Of a DNA stretch of 64,000 nucleotides, positions 47,864-59,362 are shown in pieces. Under the pieces are notes generated by a model. The model saw only the letters and a list, made by a program, of their open reading frames with translations. It was not told where the DNA came from and did no database searches. This DNA comes from Erigeron canadensis (taxonomy: Eukaryota > Streptophyta > Magnoliopsida > Asterales > Asteraceae): contig NC_057761.1 in assembly GCF_010389155.1 (NCBI RefSeq), positions 58,836,587 through 58,900,586 on the forward strand, given 5' to 3'. Numbering within the stretch: the stretch's first letter is position 1; each line of letters starts with the position of its first letter. The position numbers and the translations under genes are program-made.

Positions 47864-48692
47864 TTATGATGGCGGCAGCGCCATTTTGCAAGGTAAAGAT
47901 TAAAGTAGTAATAAAGTGCAGTGATGCCTGCCATTGAAGATCTAAGTCTTATAGCATTCCATACACACAGATCATTCTGTTTTTTTTTAGCTATTCAATG
48001 TTAATTTCTTTTTAGCTATTCAATGTCAATTTTTTTAATCAAGTCTTCATGTAAATCACTTTTGTAGCAGTCTTCATTCTTATTAACCTGTTCCGATGAA
48101 TACAGAAAAGATTCTTTGGGCCGTAATTTTACGGATGAATCAACATCCCCAATTAAGGTGACACCAGATCGACTTAATTATGATGAGATTAATTCACAAA
48201 TTAGAAAACTTCACTACTCTTTCTAAATTAAGTATAGATGAAACAAATACATTAGAACTTGACTAGTTTTTCCCGTCAATATCCACTGGCCTGAAACCAA
48301 GTCCGCCAGATTCTATTAAACATGGAACTGCAGATTAGCCAAAATTCAGCTCGATCAAGGCTAAACCCTTATGCAGTAGAATGGAAGACCCATTGAGATC
48401 AACAGCAAGAAAACAACCACTAAACCCAAAACCAGTCTCCTATTTGAGTTCAAACCGAATAATGAATTTCTTTTCTACTTAATAAGTGTTTAATAACTCT
48501 GCACATGATGCCAACATTTAAGTTAATCCCAGCATGTACCAATTACAACTTTCCTGCCACCTATATATTTAGTTTAAACTTTTTGAAAAGAGTAGATCAA
48601 ACTTGGATTATGTTTAAGTACAATTGTATAAGGAAAATTGATCTGAAATAACTAACATAATCAATTCAATTTTTATGAATACAGTGATGAGG
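47864..48692. other. 3' flank of F-box copy 1
   Basis: Contains sequence repeated after copy 3 (GGTGACACCAGATCGACTTA and CACTACTCTTTCTAAATTAA match 52600-52720), so the tandem duplication included this flank. No gene was seen. Confidence 0.55.
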
Positions 48693-49159
48693 CTCCCGGG
48701 TTTGGAACATGTTATAATTTCTACATGGCAGTGCCCCTCGGGCTTGCGCCACTAAAAGTCAATATTCTAGGTTGGAGGCTTGAGATGAATCGCCTGCCGT
48801 ACTCTAAACAGTTGCTGCTTAGAAACATCCCTTTACCCATGCCCACTGTGCAACTCAGATGTCAAAACAGCAGAACATCTTTTCCTCCATTGCCCCCAAA
48901 CGGACTCTACCCTCTACACTAAAAGACCTCTTCGAGATACAGAAGACTCTCACCACTGCTCCTGGGAAACCTTATCATACCTATCTCTGGATATCAAATA
49001 GTGTTTCTAATCTCGACATCAAAATGGCCCGCAATGGAATAGTTTTCAATTCTAATTCTCTGTAATGCACTCTGTCAAACACTCGTCTGTATTTCCTAAC
49101 TTCTCGCTAGATTTCATATTAATAATACTTTTTTGAATGTTCTCAAAAAAAAAAAAAAA
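48693..49159 (+). mobile_element. 5'-truncated LINE (L1-type) tail with poly(A)
   Basis: Translation across frames gives LKVNILGWRLEMNRLPYSKQ and LLLRNIPLPMPT, matching the zf-RVT domain at the end of plant L1 reverse-transcriptase ORFs (KVNIFAWR-x-NRLPT). It is followed by the terminal LWISNSVSNLDIK segment, a 3' UTR and an A16 tract ending at 49159. Frame breaks separate the pieces. This is a dead, heavily truncated insertion; target duplications were not identified. Confidence 0.75.
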
Positions 49160-49768
49160 ATTATGCCAGTGGCTACAACAACCGATAGTTTTAAGCTCAC
49201 ATGGTTCAACTAAAGACCACAAAAGTGTACGCGATAAAATAGCCTAGCTTTTACACGGGCCCTGAATTCGTGGAACGTCCTGATGCTGGTATTGATGTTG
49301 GTATGATTCTCGAGAGCACAACTTCTATTATGCTTTCTGATCCTTAAAAACTTGCAAAGTTGAACGATCGATGGTTTTGTCATCCATCTTAGTAACATTA
49401 CTGGGTCTGCCGAGATTGATGATCGAGATATAAGCAAGCAAAACACGTGAAACTTTCATAGTTAGTTTAAAACTAAGAAATATGCAAAGAATATATATAA
49501 ATTTAATGTATTGCAAAGTTAAAGATACCTAATGTTATACATGCACGAAATCTATAAATTGTTGGTAGGTTTGCAGCCTTGCAGGGGTTTATAGACTAGT
49601 ATTAGTCTATTAGAATTAGAATAAAAAAACCAAAACGACCGAACCCAAATCAATCGATGAAGTGGCCCATGAATAACAACATAGGAAACCAAATTTCATT
49701 AATTAATATTATATATACAATCTATACCTAAACCCTCTCGTTTTTCTAACCAATTTACCTGAGAAGAG
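49160..49768. other. Upstream region of F-box copy 2
   Basis: 49650-49768 matches the promoter/leader of copy 1 (GAAACCAAATTTCAT, TACCTAAACCCTCT). The minus ORFs at 49210-49516 are not credible. Confidence 0.4.
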
Positions 49769-50963
49769 ATGTCGACTAAAAAAAGAAAACTCAAACCCCA
49801 AATTATCATGTCTGGGAGTCATATACCTTTTGAAATCCAAGAGGAAATCATCAAAAGGATGCCTGTCAGATCGTTGATCCGATTCACATCGGTTTCAAAA
49901 ACATGGAAGTCTCTCATTCATAGCTCCAAGTTTATTGCTGATCACAGCCTCATTCAGCCGCACAATTTACTTGTAAGTTATTATGATAGAAAAATTTCTA
50001 GTGAGAAGTATGTATCGATTGTTGATGACGAGACTTTCCCCCAACACAAGTCTTCCCTGCCCATTCCCTTATCAGCTTAGAAGACCACGATGCACAATTG
50101 GTAAACCAAGTATATTCGGTAGCTCTCATGGCTTGATTTGCTGCTACGGTTATCATAATGATCATCATCGTACAATTAACAAAGAGACGGTTGTGATTTG
50201 GAATCCTTCTATTAGAAGATCGGTTGATCCTATTGTTGTGCCTTATCGCAAAGGTATGTGTTTGACTACTTTTGTGGGTTTTTGGGTTTGCCCTCGCACT
50301 TTTGACCCTAAGCTTGTCAAGATTGCGTGTCGCTATAGCCTGTGGGCACAGATCAAGGCAACCATGCATCCCGTGGCAAGTTGAGATTTTCACATTAAGC
50401 TCACGGGTTTGGAGAAGTCCATTATGTGGTGCTAACAATTTACCTCGTACATCAATCTTATTTACGGATAAACAAGTAGTTGTGGATGGGATCATGTATT
50501 GGCTTGCTTACGATAAGACTGCTATGCAGAAAACATATCGTTTGATTATTCCGTTTGATTTGACGAGTGAAGAATTTGGAGAAGTATACCTCCCAGATAG
50601 TTTAGCAACCGACGATTACCATGCTTTGTCCGTCTCCAAGCTAAATGAGTCTCTTCTTGTGCTTAAGATGATCAATAAAGACCATCGGATGCGAGTTTGC
50701 GATGTATGGATGATGATGATGAAGGATCACGTGACAAAATCATTTACAAAACTTTACACTATAAATGCACCGCATTTTCCTGCGTCTGTGAGTGTGTTAG
50801 GCAGAATGGTGAACCTATAATAGAAAAAGGTGATTATAAACTCTCTACTGAACACATCAATGATCTTGGGATTGATGGAGTTTGTGGTTCAATATTTGTG
50901 AACACCTACACGGAAACATTACTACTTTTGCTTAATAAGTCAAAATCCATTATTCGTTTTTAA
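49769..50963 (+). pseudogene. F-box protein gene, copy 2, frameshifted
   Basis: Starts MSTKKRKLKPQIIMSGSHIP with a well-preserved F-box (FEIQEEIIKRMPVRSLIRFT, VSKTWKSLIHSSKFIADH). Compared with copy 1 the frame is broken three times: near 50075 (after LPIP), near 50365 (around LWAQIKATM versus LWADDRVTF) and near 50805 (VLG-RMVNL versus VLGFRKNGEP). The pieces still read GLICCYGYHND, WNPSIRRSV, PWQVEIFTLSSRVW, VVDGIMYWLAYDKTA and NTYTETLLLLLNKS, the same F-box-associated C-terminal domain. The first 103 codons are open and would give a truncated F-box-only protein. Probably a pseudogene, unless some breaks are assembly errors. Confidence 0.82.
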
Positions 50964-51997
50964 TTATTCCATTTTGCAAGGTAAAGATTAAAGTGATAAA
51001 GTGCAGTCATACCATTCAAGATTGACTAGTCTATACTTTTAAGCTATTGAATGTTTATTTATCTTTGTACGTACCGAGCTCCTTTTTTTGATTTGTGAAC
51101 TTGATGCATACAACTTGAAGTTTCTAAGCGAATATACTACGTAGTAGCCCCTGTCTGACTAGCTAGTAGCCACAAAAGTTAAGTTATGCATACAACAAAT
51201 TATATTCAGCCTTTTTGCTTTCTTCACAAATTACTCACTGAAACGGTACGTTTTCACCTAGCTAGCTACTTGCTGAATCTTTATAAAGCACACAAATTAA
51301 GTTAAAAATCATCAAACCTTTCAATTCCAAACCAATTCGACAGAGTCCTGAGAAGTTCTATATAAGACCCAACAACAGAAAGGTCTGATCGATGAACTTC
51401 TTTTCTAAAGAGTACGTGCTTAATCACTGTTTAATAACTCTGCACACGATGAGAAATTTAAGGGACATTTTTTGTATTGGTGTATGTTATCATGGACCAA
51501 TGTTCTTTAAAGTGGACTTGGTAGTAGTATGAATATAGAGTTAAAGATCTTATTTTTGTGAATTTAATTATATGTCGTATGCATTTTTGATTAGAACAAA
51601 ATCCCGTGTGTTAGTTTCGATAGTATAGTGGGCTGAGATTTTCAAGTGGTGGTACAACTTTGTAAATGTGTTTCGGGAAAAAAAAATAAAAATGTTAGAG
51701 TGTCTAGTGTATACCTTCGATCAATTGGTTATTATGAGATTTATATAATTTTTACTTTTCAAATTGCACCAAGTGGTTGGATGTTTTAATTCTGGATATA
51801 GGGTTCATGTCTGGCTAAAAATCCTTTTTCCTTATAGTTTTGTGAATAACTGAATATATATGGTTTTCCAGCAGTGACATTACAATATAACATAGATACA
51901 GATAGATAATGGGATGGTTCTGTAGGCTTTTGAGTTAAACTAATCCATACTTTTTAAAAAAAAAAAAAAACATATGTGAATTAAAAAGCCCAAGAAA
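50964..51997. other. Spacer between F-box copies 2 and 3
   Basis: 51900-51990 repeats the promoter region of copy 1 (TTTTGAGTTAAACTAATCC, AAAAAGCCCAAGAAAAG). No other feature was recognised. Confidence 0.45.
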
Positions 51998-52256
51998 AGA
52001 TTGTTTTAGGTATCGCCCGTGGCCCGATGACAAAGTGACTTCCATCCCCTGGCAAGTTGAGGTTTTCACATTAAGCTCACGGGTTTGGAAAAGTCCATCA
52101 TGTAGTACTACTAACGATTTACCTCGTACATCTGTTTTACTAGTTAGGGGTAACCAATTAAGTAGTTGTGGATGGGATCATGTATTGGCTTGCTTACGAT
52201 AAGCTTGTCACTACTTTTGCTTAATGAGTACTCAGATTCTATTATTCGTTAATTAT
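51998..52256 (+). pseudogene. F-box gene, copy 3, 5'-deleted remnant
   Basis: The promoter-like flank of the family is joined directly to the middle of the C-terminal domain: TATCGCCCGTGGCCCGATGA, then PWQVEVFTLSSRVW-like sequence, TTACCTCGTACATCTG, and after a second internal deletion the terminal codons TCAGATTCTATTATTCGTTAA. The F-box and about 500 bases of the C-terminal domain are missing. It shares its 3' flank with copy 1. Confidence 0.85.
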
Positions 52257-53422
52257 GATGCCGTTTTGCAAGTTAAAGTAACAAAGTGCAGTCATACCAT
52301 AGTTGATGATCTAAGTCTTAAAGCGCATTCCCTTCACAAAATATATATATTTTTTTTTTTGGCTATTCAATGTTGTTTATTTATCTTTGTACGCGCATCC
52401 ACAATTACAAGAACTCTTGAACTGTATTTTCGATCTTGTGTTTTCTTTAATGAATATCATGTCAACTTCTTAATTAAATCAAGTCTTCATATAATTAAAT
52501 CACTTTTGCAGCAGTACGTACGTCTTCATCTTATTAAACTGTTCAGATGAATACAAACTAGATGCTTTAAGGATATGTTTCAGGATGCATGAACCAACAC
52601 ATCCCGCAATTAAGGTGATACCAGATCGACATAATTATGATGAGGTTAATTCACACATGTACATAATGAGAAAAATCCACTACTCTTTCTATCTAAATTA
52701 AGTATATATAGATGAAACTAACAAATTATAACTTGACCTGTTATCTAAATTAAGTACATAAACTTGGATTATGTCAAGTATTGATCTAAAATAACTATCT
52801 AACATAATAACTAACAAATTTGATGTATGAGTTACAGTACGTGTTGGAGGGGACCTTGTATAAATTGAATTCTACATTCCAAGAGTAGTAATTATTTATT
52901 GAAAAATTAGACCCGCACGTTGCAACGGTGATAAATGATATATAGTGTGACATTACTCGGCAACTGTTATCTAGCACAAGAAACATATATAATTATACAT
53001 ATGCATTTTGTGGGGAGGGTATTTTATACAATCCCCGGCCTTGCGTAACTTTCAATATGGGTATGTCTTTTTATTAAGTTATATAGATAAAAGATTGATA
53101 TTACTATTAGTCAACACAAAGTAAATATCGAGGCATGCTAGGCAAAATAGGCAAGCGCCTAGAGTGAACGTATATATGCCGTATGCTAGCTGTTATGTTT
53201 AGCAGAAAATCCCGTGTGTATTTTTAAGTTATTAATGATTATTTAACCAATTAGGTAAATTACTTGCTTAGCGTTCAACCAATTGTGTTACTATATTCTT
53301 ATTAGAGATGTAAACCTAGCTAGAGTTTTAAACATGCATCTAATGCCATTTGTGTTGTGAGATAATTTTAGGTTTCCATTGAAGTTGACTCGGTTGATAT
53401 ATATGTAATATAATTTTACTAT
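52257..53422. other. 3' flank of F-box copy 3 and intergenic DNA
   Basis: 52590-52720 matches the flank of copy 1. At about 52908-52935 ACCCGCACGTTGCAACGGTG resembles a minus-strand Helitron 3' hairpin but lacks the CTAG end. No genes were seen. Confidence 0.4.
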
Positions 53423-53433
53423 ACTACTATATA

Positions 53434-53791
53434 GGGGAAAGATAATTTGAGACCAACTAAAAAAAGTCCAAAAAAGGACCAGTGATTTTCGTAAGTTACA
53501 CACCACCATCATGATCTACTATGATATACAAGACTTTTTGTAAAAACACTAAGACTTTCAAGCGACGGGCCCACAGAAAAATCATGTGTAAGTTAACTTA
53601 CACACTTACACATGTGTAAGTTACACATGTGTAAGTAACTTACACATGATTTTTCTATGGATCCATCGCCGGAAAGTCTTAGTGTTTTTACAAAAAAAGT
53701 CTTGTATATCGTAGTAGATCATGATGGTGTATAAAAATCAATGGTCCTAGTTGGTCCTAAAATAAGAGGTGGTCTCAAATTATCTCACCCC
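53434..53791. mobile_element. Mutator-type foldback MITE with 11-bp TSD
   Basis: Ends GGGGAAAGATAATTTGAGAC and its inverse (GTCTCAAATTATCTCACCCC). ACTACTATATA occurs exactly on both sides (53423-53433 and 53792-53802). The interior is an almost complete inverted repeat (for example AAGACTTTTTGTAAAAACAC opposite GTGTTTTTACAAAAAAAGTC) around a central TTACACATGTGTAA, so it folds into a hairpin of about 150 bp per arm. No ORF is present. Confidence 0.8.
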
Positions 53792-53793
53792 AC

Positions 53794-53796
<3 letters not shown>

Positions 53797-53835
<39 letters not shown>
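53797..53835. repeat. (TA)n microsatellite
   Basis: Nearly uninterrupted TA dinucleotides overlapping the right target duplication of the foldback MITE. Confidence 0.9.
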
Positions 53836-53837
<2 letters not shown>

Positions 53838-54519
53838 AAAGGTTATTTTAAAAACCTTTAAAAAGGTAAGAACTTTTAAGAACCTTTTCAATCAATTGTA
53901 ACCATTAGATAGAACTAATCAAAGGCTAATAGTTATAATGGCATATTTGTAATTAAATTAACAACATAATTAAAGAAAACGTGTACTTTCCTGCTAAAAG
54001 GGCAAATTTGGAATTGACTTTGACTTTGTATCCATAAAAACGGATCTTCATAGGGAAAAACATTATGTTCGCATGTATCAACTAATCTCATGAAACATTA
54101 TGTTCATATATGATCATCAACTAATCTCATGAAACATTCATTTATATAATTGCTAAGTGTATATGCTCATAACAGTACTATTTATGCACATATAGATTAA
54201 TGCATTGACATTAGGAGAAACAATATGTTTACACACGTAATTGGTAGTATATATGCACCAAAAATCACATAGAACATTCCTACATTATATAAATCTCACT
54301 TCAAAATTTGTTAGTTATTGCCTATGTGGCATGCTTAAAAATGCAAGAAAGCCCAAAAATCACTACAATATTGCTCTTTGGAAGGTCTACGGATTAGTTA
54401 CTTTTATAAGAAGTTCAAATTTTCGAAAACGGATTAGTTATGCTTTCAAGAAGTTCAAGTTTTTGAAAATTTGAATATGTAACCGTTCGTGTATTGCTTG
54501 TGGCGGTTACTTCTTTGCA
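53836..54519. other. Intergenic, nothing recognised
   Basis: AT-rich; ATCAACTAATCTCATGAAAC is directly repeated near 54075 and 54115. The ORF at 54241-54474 is not credible. Confidence 0.35.
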
Positions 54520-55760
54520 TGTCTATGTCTATATAAGGCCACTTCCATTCAGTTTTAAGGCATTTCAAAACGTAAACACATAACAGATCAATTTTAGCAT
54601 GGCTTCACTAAACCATGTTTCAATTAGAAATTTGCGTCCAAATAATAAGCCATGTACGATAACAGTTAGAATTTGCGGCTATGAAAGCAACCTCTATATG
54701 GAGATGTTAATAACATAGGTAGTATTGAGATGATCCTGATGGACGAACATGTAAATATTCATTGTTTGTGAATTTTTCTTTCTTGATTAGATTACTTTTT
54801 AACATAACTTTCTTTCGAATTTATAACTAGCTTTTTAACATTCTAATGTATAAACATTTTCATTTTGACAATTTGATAGTGTGGTTGTTGTTTCAACAAT
54901 CGGTTTTATTCCAACCGACCAGTTATGGTATTCAATGGAATGTGTGAACTATTCTCAAGAAGTTAAGTTGACCGATCTCTACATGGATGCAGTCGACATT
55001 ATTGATGCTTTAAGGGACAACAAAATGTGGATTTGTTGTTCATGTAAAAAGGAAGGAGTTCTCATCAATCCTAGGTATATATTTATATTTCATATTAAAC
55101 TCTATAATCATTAAGTTGTGTGGTAAAATTGTATCTTTGTTTTTTTTGGGTAGGTTTAATGTGCAAATTAGGATTGTAGATGCCACTGGTGTTATTGGAG
55201 TTAAAATGAATGATCAACAAATTTCAAATCTTATACAAAGAACAGCCTATCAAATTTGTGATGAAAATTATGAGGTATATTTGGTTTATTTTAGTGCTAA
55301 ATAAGACTTTTCTATGCATTTTAAGTCATTAATTTTTTTAAAAATGGTCATTAGTTGTAATAGGAGTACATTTACTTCGCTACATGCATGCTTGAACTGG
55401 TGTTAAAGAAATTATTTAAGGTTATAGCGCATCCACGTGGGTCTATATATCAAAGTGGGAGAAAATTCATAATACTATCACATCCAGGTAACCAACATAA
55501 TCCTTCTTATATGCGCCTACTATGGGCAATCCATTTTATAATTTCTCTCTGGCGTGTAATGTACGCGTTTTAAGCCCTCGTGTATCATTAATAAATCCCA
55601 AGGTATATCTAGCATTTTTTCTTCTTTAAATTAATCAACTCATAATAATATTTTTATTATGTCCAACTCAGTTATATTTATTCATTGATACAATCTTAAA
55701 ATAAAGTTTAACAAAAATTATTTAGGGTTGTCCGTGCATCGCACGGGGTCTAAGCACTAG
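54520..55760 (+). mobile_element. Helitron 3' portion carrying RPA1-like coding (5' end tentative)
   Basis: The 3' end is unambiguous: hairpin CCGTGCATCGCACGG, spacer GGTCTAAGCA and CTAG before T at 55760. The 5' limit is a guess (TCTATATAAGGCC near 54528). Plant Helitrons commonly encode RPA1-like single-strand DNA-binding proteins, consistent with the decayed ORF inside. Rep/helicase coding was not found. Confidence 0.6.
54599..55275 (+). pseudogene. Replication protein A 70-kDa-like (RPA1), Helitron-borne, decayed
   Basis: A start at 54599 gives MASLNHVSIRNLRPNNKPCT then ITVRICGYES, the beginning of the N-terminal OB-fold seen in plant RPA1-like proteins, and stops after 39 codons. At about 54881 the C-terminal zinc/OB domain resumes (NKMWICCSCKKEGVLINPR), followed by a GT-AG intron (about 55075-55152) and FNVQIRIVDATGVI, QISNLIQRTAYQICDENYE. 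The middle of the protein is missing, and the second CxxC of the zinc finger is absent. A non-functional remnant. Confidence 0.7.
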
Positions 55761-56524
55761 TTATTTATAAAGCATTCGCATACATGTGCTCATAATGTTG
55801 TTCATCCATATATAATCACCAAGTAATTAAACTTATAATTAATACATTCGTTTATAAAGTTGAATAGACGAACAATCTGTATCAAAACACATGTCATATA
55901 AAGCATCTACCGGAAATATATGGGAAAATGTTTCTAAAACTAAAATATGCTATTATTCAACTTAGATTACCGACGGGTCAAACATCACACCTTTTTCACT
56001 TTCTTTGGAAGTAATAGTGTATATATTATCAAGCTGTTAATATAATATTTATAAGTGCAAGATAAAGAATTTGTATCTATTTTAAAAAAAATAGTAATCA
56101 AGAATGAAGATTGTATATTAAAATCTGTTTATAATAAAACTCAAACAATAGATAATAGATAGAACAATATGAAGGAGATGATAATAACAATGTTTATCAC
56201 ACGTAGAGAAAAAAAAATGTAATAAAAAGTTTTGTAACTGCTAGCATAAATACATGGAGGAAATATGGGATTTGTTTTTATAATAGTCTAATTAATTTAA
56301 TTGGTAATAACTAAAATACAATAATACCCTTGCATTCAGTTAATAATAAAAGGTTTTCAAAGGTTTTTGCTATTTTAAAGGTTCTCAATACAACTTTTAC
56401 CTATATATATATATATATGTATGTATGTATCCAAGGTTTGCCAAGAATAAGCAATTTGTTGTTGACATTGTACGTCATGGATGCGGATGATGGAAAATAT
56501 AATACAGGCAACAAATAAACAGCT
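55761..56524. other. Intergenic, nothing recognised
   Basis: AT-rich with a short TATATATATATGTATGTATG tract near 56405; no gene was seen. Confidence 0.4.
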
Positions 56525-56884
56525 TCATGCAACGGGTTGAATACCCGGTATATATGCAGTTATCATATTGGTCGCCCAAAGATCACGATATGATAGAAGA
56601 ATCACAGTGCCCACGTAGGCACAGTTAGGGATGCTCTTAAGAGATCCAATGATATGATTTCGTAAAGCTCCATTCATCATTTCATGTATCGAAAGACTTG
56701 AAAGTTTATCTGAGCGACATTTCACGGTCCATGTAAACTTGTTGCTGTGAAGATAAAATGAAGATGTCTTATAATACCATGGTCTACATGAGAAATAATG
56801 AGCAAAGAAAGGGGTATGAAAATGGTCAGTAATTGAAGATGCAGGGTGTATAACATCTTTACAATTCCTGACTTGGTGGGGCAC
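56525..56884 (-). other. Unidentified 119-codon open frame, possible exon
   Basis: Reads PHQVRNCKDVIHPASSITDH, then FHTPFFAHYFSCRPWYYKTS, KFTWTVKCRSDKL, HEMMNGALRNHIIGSLKSIP, YRDLWATNMITAY and a stop. The composition (Trp, Cys, Pro, Gly) is more protein-like than the surrounding AT-rich noise ORFs, and a TTTTATAG acceptor-like site precedes it. I do not recognise the family. It could be the last exon of a decayed or captured gene, or chance. Confidence 0.25.
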
Positions 56885-57282
56885 AACCTATAAAAAAAAT
56901 AAGGAACTTTTGGAAAAAAGAAGATTTTGATAGATAAATATCAAATACCATAAGGCCGGTTCTTATAAGGGAGTCTTCAACGAGTGGGACGCTGCAAGAC
57001 ACCAGTGGCACGGAGCGTCTAAACCGGTCGTCTTCGAAGGGGAGTCCTCACGAGGACACTGAAGGACACAGAGGTGGGCCACGAGGGGGAGCAGAGGAAG
57101 TAAAAAAAACTTTTTTTTTGTTGTTTTAAACAGCTAGTTTTAGAATTTTAAATTTTCTATATCTATTTAAACCTTATCATTTTACAACAATCAATCAACA
57201 ACAAAACAACATTTCAACTCATTTCTCCACACCATTCAATTTCAAACTCATTTTTATCCTTCTCAAACTATTCAATTTCAAA

Positions 57283-57642
57283 ATGGCAAGACAAATGTAG
57301 ACTACATCTGAAGATCTTTTGTTATGCAAGTGTTGGATACAAGAATGTGAAATGGAAATGGTTAACCCACCAACCCAAGAAAGAGCTTGGACCAACGTAA
57401 CTGAAAGTTTTAACACGTGCACCACTGAAGGTCCACAGACCGTATCGCAACTACTAGGTCATTTCAATAAAATTCGCAATAAGTGTAAGCAGTTTTAGGC
57501 CATTCAAACGAGGTTGAATGCACAGATTCATTCTGATGAGTTGTTGTATGCAACGGCACTTCGAAAGTACCGCGAGAATTATGGAAGGGGCTTCAGATAT
57601 GAGCATTGTTTAAGGGAGCTTATCACGGTTGCCCGCTTTTAA
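57283..57642 (+). pseudogene. Myb/SANT-like DNA-binding protein of Harbinger ORF type, decayed
   Basis: In frame from ATG to TAA (119 codons) with two premature stops. Reads TSEDLLLCKCWIQECEMEMV, ERAWTNVTESFNTCTTEGPQ, TVSQLLGHFNKIRNKCKQF, then LRKYRENYGRGFRYEHCLRE. This matches the Myb/SANT-like accessory protein of plant Harbinger elements (in composite-family annotations often mislabelled as a glutathione S-transferase T3-like protein). The stops are TAG codons at codon 6 and after CKQF, both one C-to-T change from CAG. There are no frameshifts. Confidence 0.65.
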
Positions 57643-57857
57643 TTAAGTGTGTTTTAATATTTTAATTAAGCCTGTTTTCGTATTTTAATTATGTGTGTTT
57701 TCGTATTTTAATTATGTGTGTTTTAGTTTTTTAATTAGGTGTGTTCTCTGTATTGTAACGCCTATTTTGTAATTTAATAAAAAACAGACTTTTATTTATA
57801 ATTTAAAAACATTACAAACTTATTAACGAGAAACATACAACATAAAGTTCATAGAAC

Positions 57858-59050
57858 TTATTTCCTCATCTCATAGACTGCTCTGACATTCATGATGAAC
57901 TCGTTGAATGTGTATACCGCACTAACAAGTTGGTCAATAGCAAGTTGAATTTTTTCGTACTTCTCCTGCAAATAAGTGAAGTATTGACACTAGGGGTGTT
58001 CACGGTCCAAGAACCGGGCCGAACCGGACCAACTCGGGATCGAACCGAAAACCGATTATAAGAAAACATAGGACCGAAAACCGGACCAACTAACTCGGTT
58101 CGGTTCATGCTCGGGTCGTGCTAGGTCCTCGGGTTTATATTGTTGAACCGAGACCCAGTGATAATGAGTGTAAATTTCGAAAATATTATTTACATACTTT
58201 ATGTCTTTTTCATATAAGATCATTACATGTGTTTTTAATCAAATAACTAGACTTATATATATACTAAAGTTTATACAAGCTTCATCAAGTAACTACTTCT
58301 AACATGTAATGACTTTTGATCACATTCATTATTTTAAAGCAAAGTCAATTCTATTAAGAAGGTATTCACGGTCCAAAATAAAAAAAAAATAGATATGTTA
58401 TATATCATGTGTACGAGTAAATTAATTCTATTAGAGATGTAATCAAATATGTATACTTATATATTAACCAATGTATGAATGAGCGTGTACGTGGCAGTAA
58501 GCACTATAATATCCGTATCCAAGGATTTATATGCAATATGTAATAGGATATTAAGAATCTATGATAATGAGATTATTATAAGCTCACTATTATCTTTGAA
58601 AAGTAAACTAGAAGGAACTTAGAATCCCGTTTGAAGTTAAACTTGTGTTGATTTCTCGGTTTGGTTCCGAACATGTATTTTCTCGGTTTATACATGGACC
58701 GGACCGAGAACCGAATCGGATAATTTTATAGGACTGAGAACCGGACCGATTTTTTCGGTTCTATTCGGTTTCGGTCCAATGTTGGTTCGGTTTTTCGGTT
58801 TTCTCGGTTTGAACCGCAATATGAACACCTTTAATTGACACTCAAGATCAGTACAATGCCCGGTTTGTATATAATGGATTTGTTCAAGATACCATTTCTT
58901 TTTCGTTGCCAGTTTTAGACCAATTTCAACAAGTTCCTCTTTGGACTTTTGGTGGTCGAGGATATCAGCCATGATACTGTCATTCATTTGATCGACAGTC
59001 ATTGGTGGTTTATGGTTACATGATCGACAGATATTTGATGAGGAAGCCAT
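57858..59050 (-). pseudogene. 113-residue coiled-coil-type protein of the element, split by a hAT MITE
   Basis: Part A (59050-58834) reads MASSSNICRSCNHKPPMTVD, QMNDSIMADILDHQKSKEEL, ATKKKWYLEQIHYIQTGHCT, DLECQ. It then runs into the MITE at 57991-58833. Part B (57982-57858) resumes in frame: YFTYLQEKYEKIQLAIDQLV, NEFIMNVRAVYEMRK, stop. Omitting the MITE and one TSD copy leaves exactly 342 nt (114 codons). No stop or shift exists apart from the insertion. I do not recognise the function; heptad-like hydrophobic spacing suggests a coiled coil, and it resembles the divergent ORF at 59363-59818. Confidence 0.65.
57991..58833. mobile_element. hAT MITE nested in the Harbinger-type element, TSD ATTGACAC
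   Basis: Ends TAGGGGTGTTCA and TGAACACCTTTA are inverted repeats. ATTGACAC flanks it exactly at 57983-57990 and 58834-58841 (8 bp, as for hAT). The 843-bp body has GGTTCGGTTTTCGG / CCGAACCG-rich subterminal arms and an AT-rich middle. The ORF at 57890-58108 is an artefact. Confidence 0.85.
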
Positions 59051-59362
59051 TTAAGATGTATAAAAGTTTGAGTCTTGGTAAGAAATATCTGATAAGGAGC
59101 CAATATTTATAGCTAAACTAAAAGACGCTCCTATAACGTTCAAAATTTAATATATTTACACAATTAGTCCCTCTAACATTCGAATTCAAATATTTACAAT
59201 TTTAGTCCCTCAAACGGCCAAAAATTCAAAAATACTTACACTTTCAGTCCCTGAACGGCTAGTTGGATTGCCAGGCTATAAATACCAACCCATAGCACAA
59301 TTCAGTTGTATCCTCATACCCATTTTCATTATTTTACAAACTCACTCACTCTTTCTAACCAA
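59051..59362. promoter_or_regulatory. Divergent promoter between two element ORFs
   Basis: 312 bases separate the ATGs of the minus ORF (59050) and plus ORF (59363). Each side has a TATA box: CTATAAATA at about 59106-59113 on the minus strand and CTATAAATA at 59276-59284 on the plus strand. The middle has three copies of a TTAGTCCCTC / TTTCAGTCCCT block. Confidence 0.55.
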
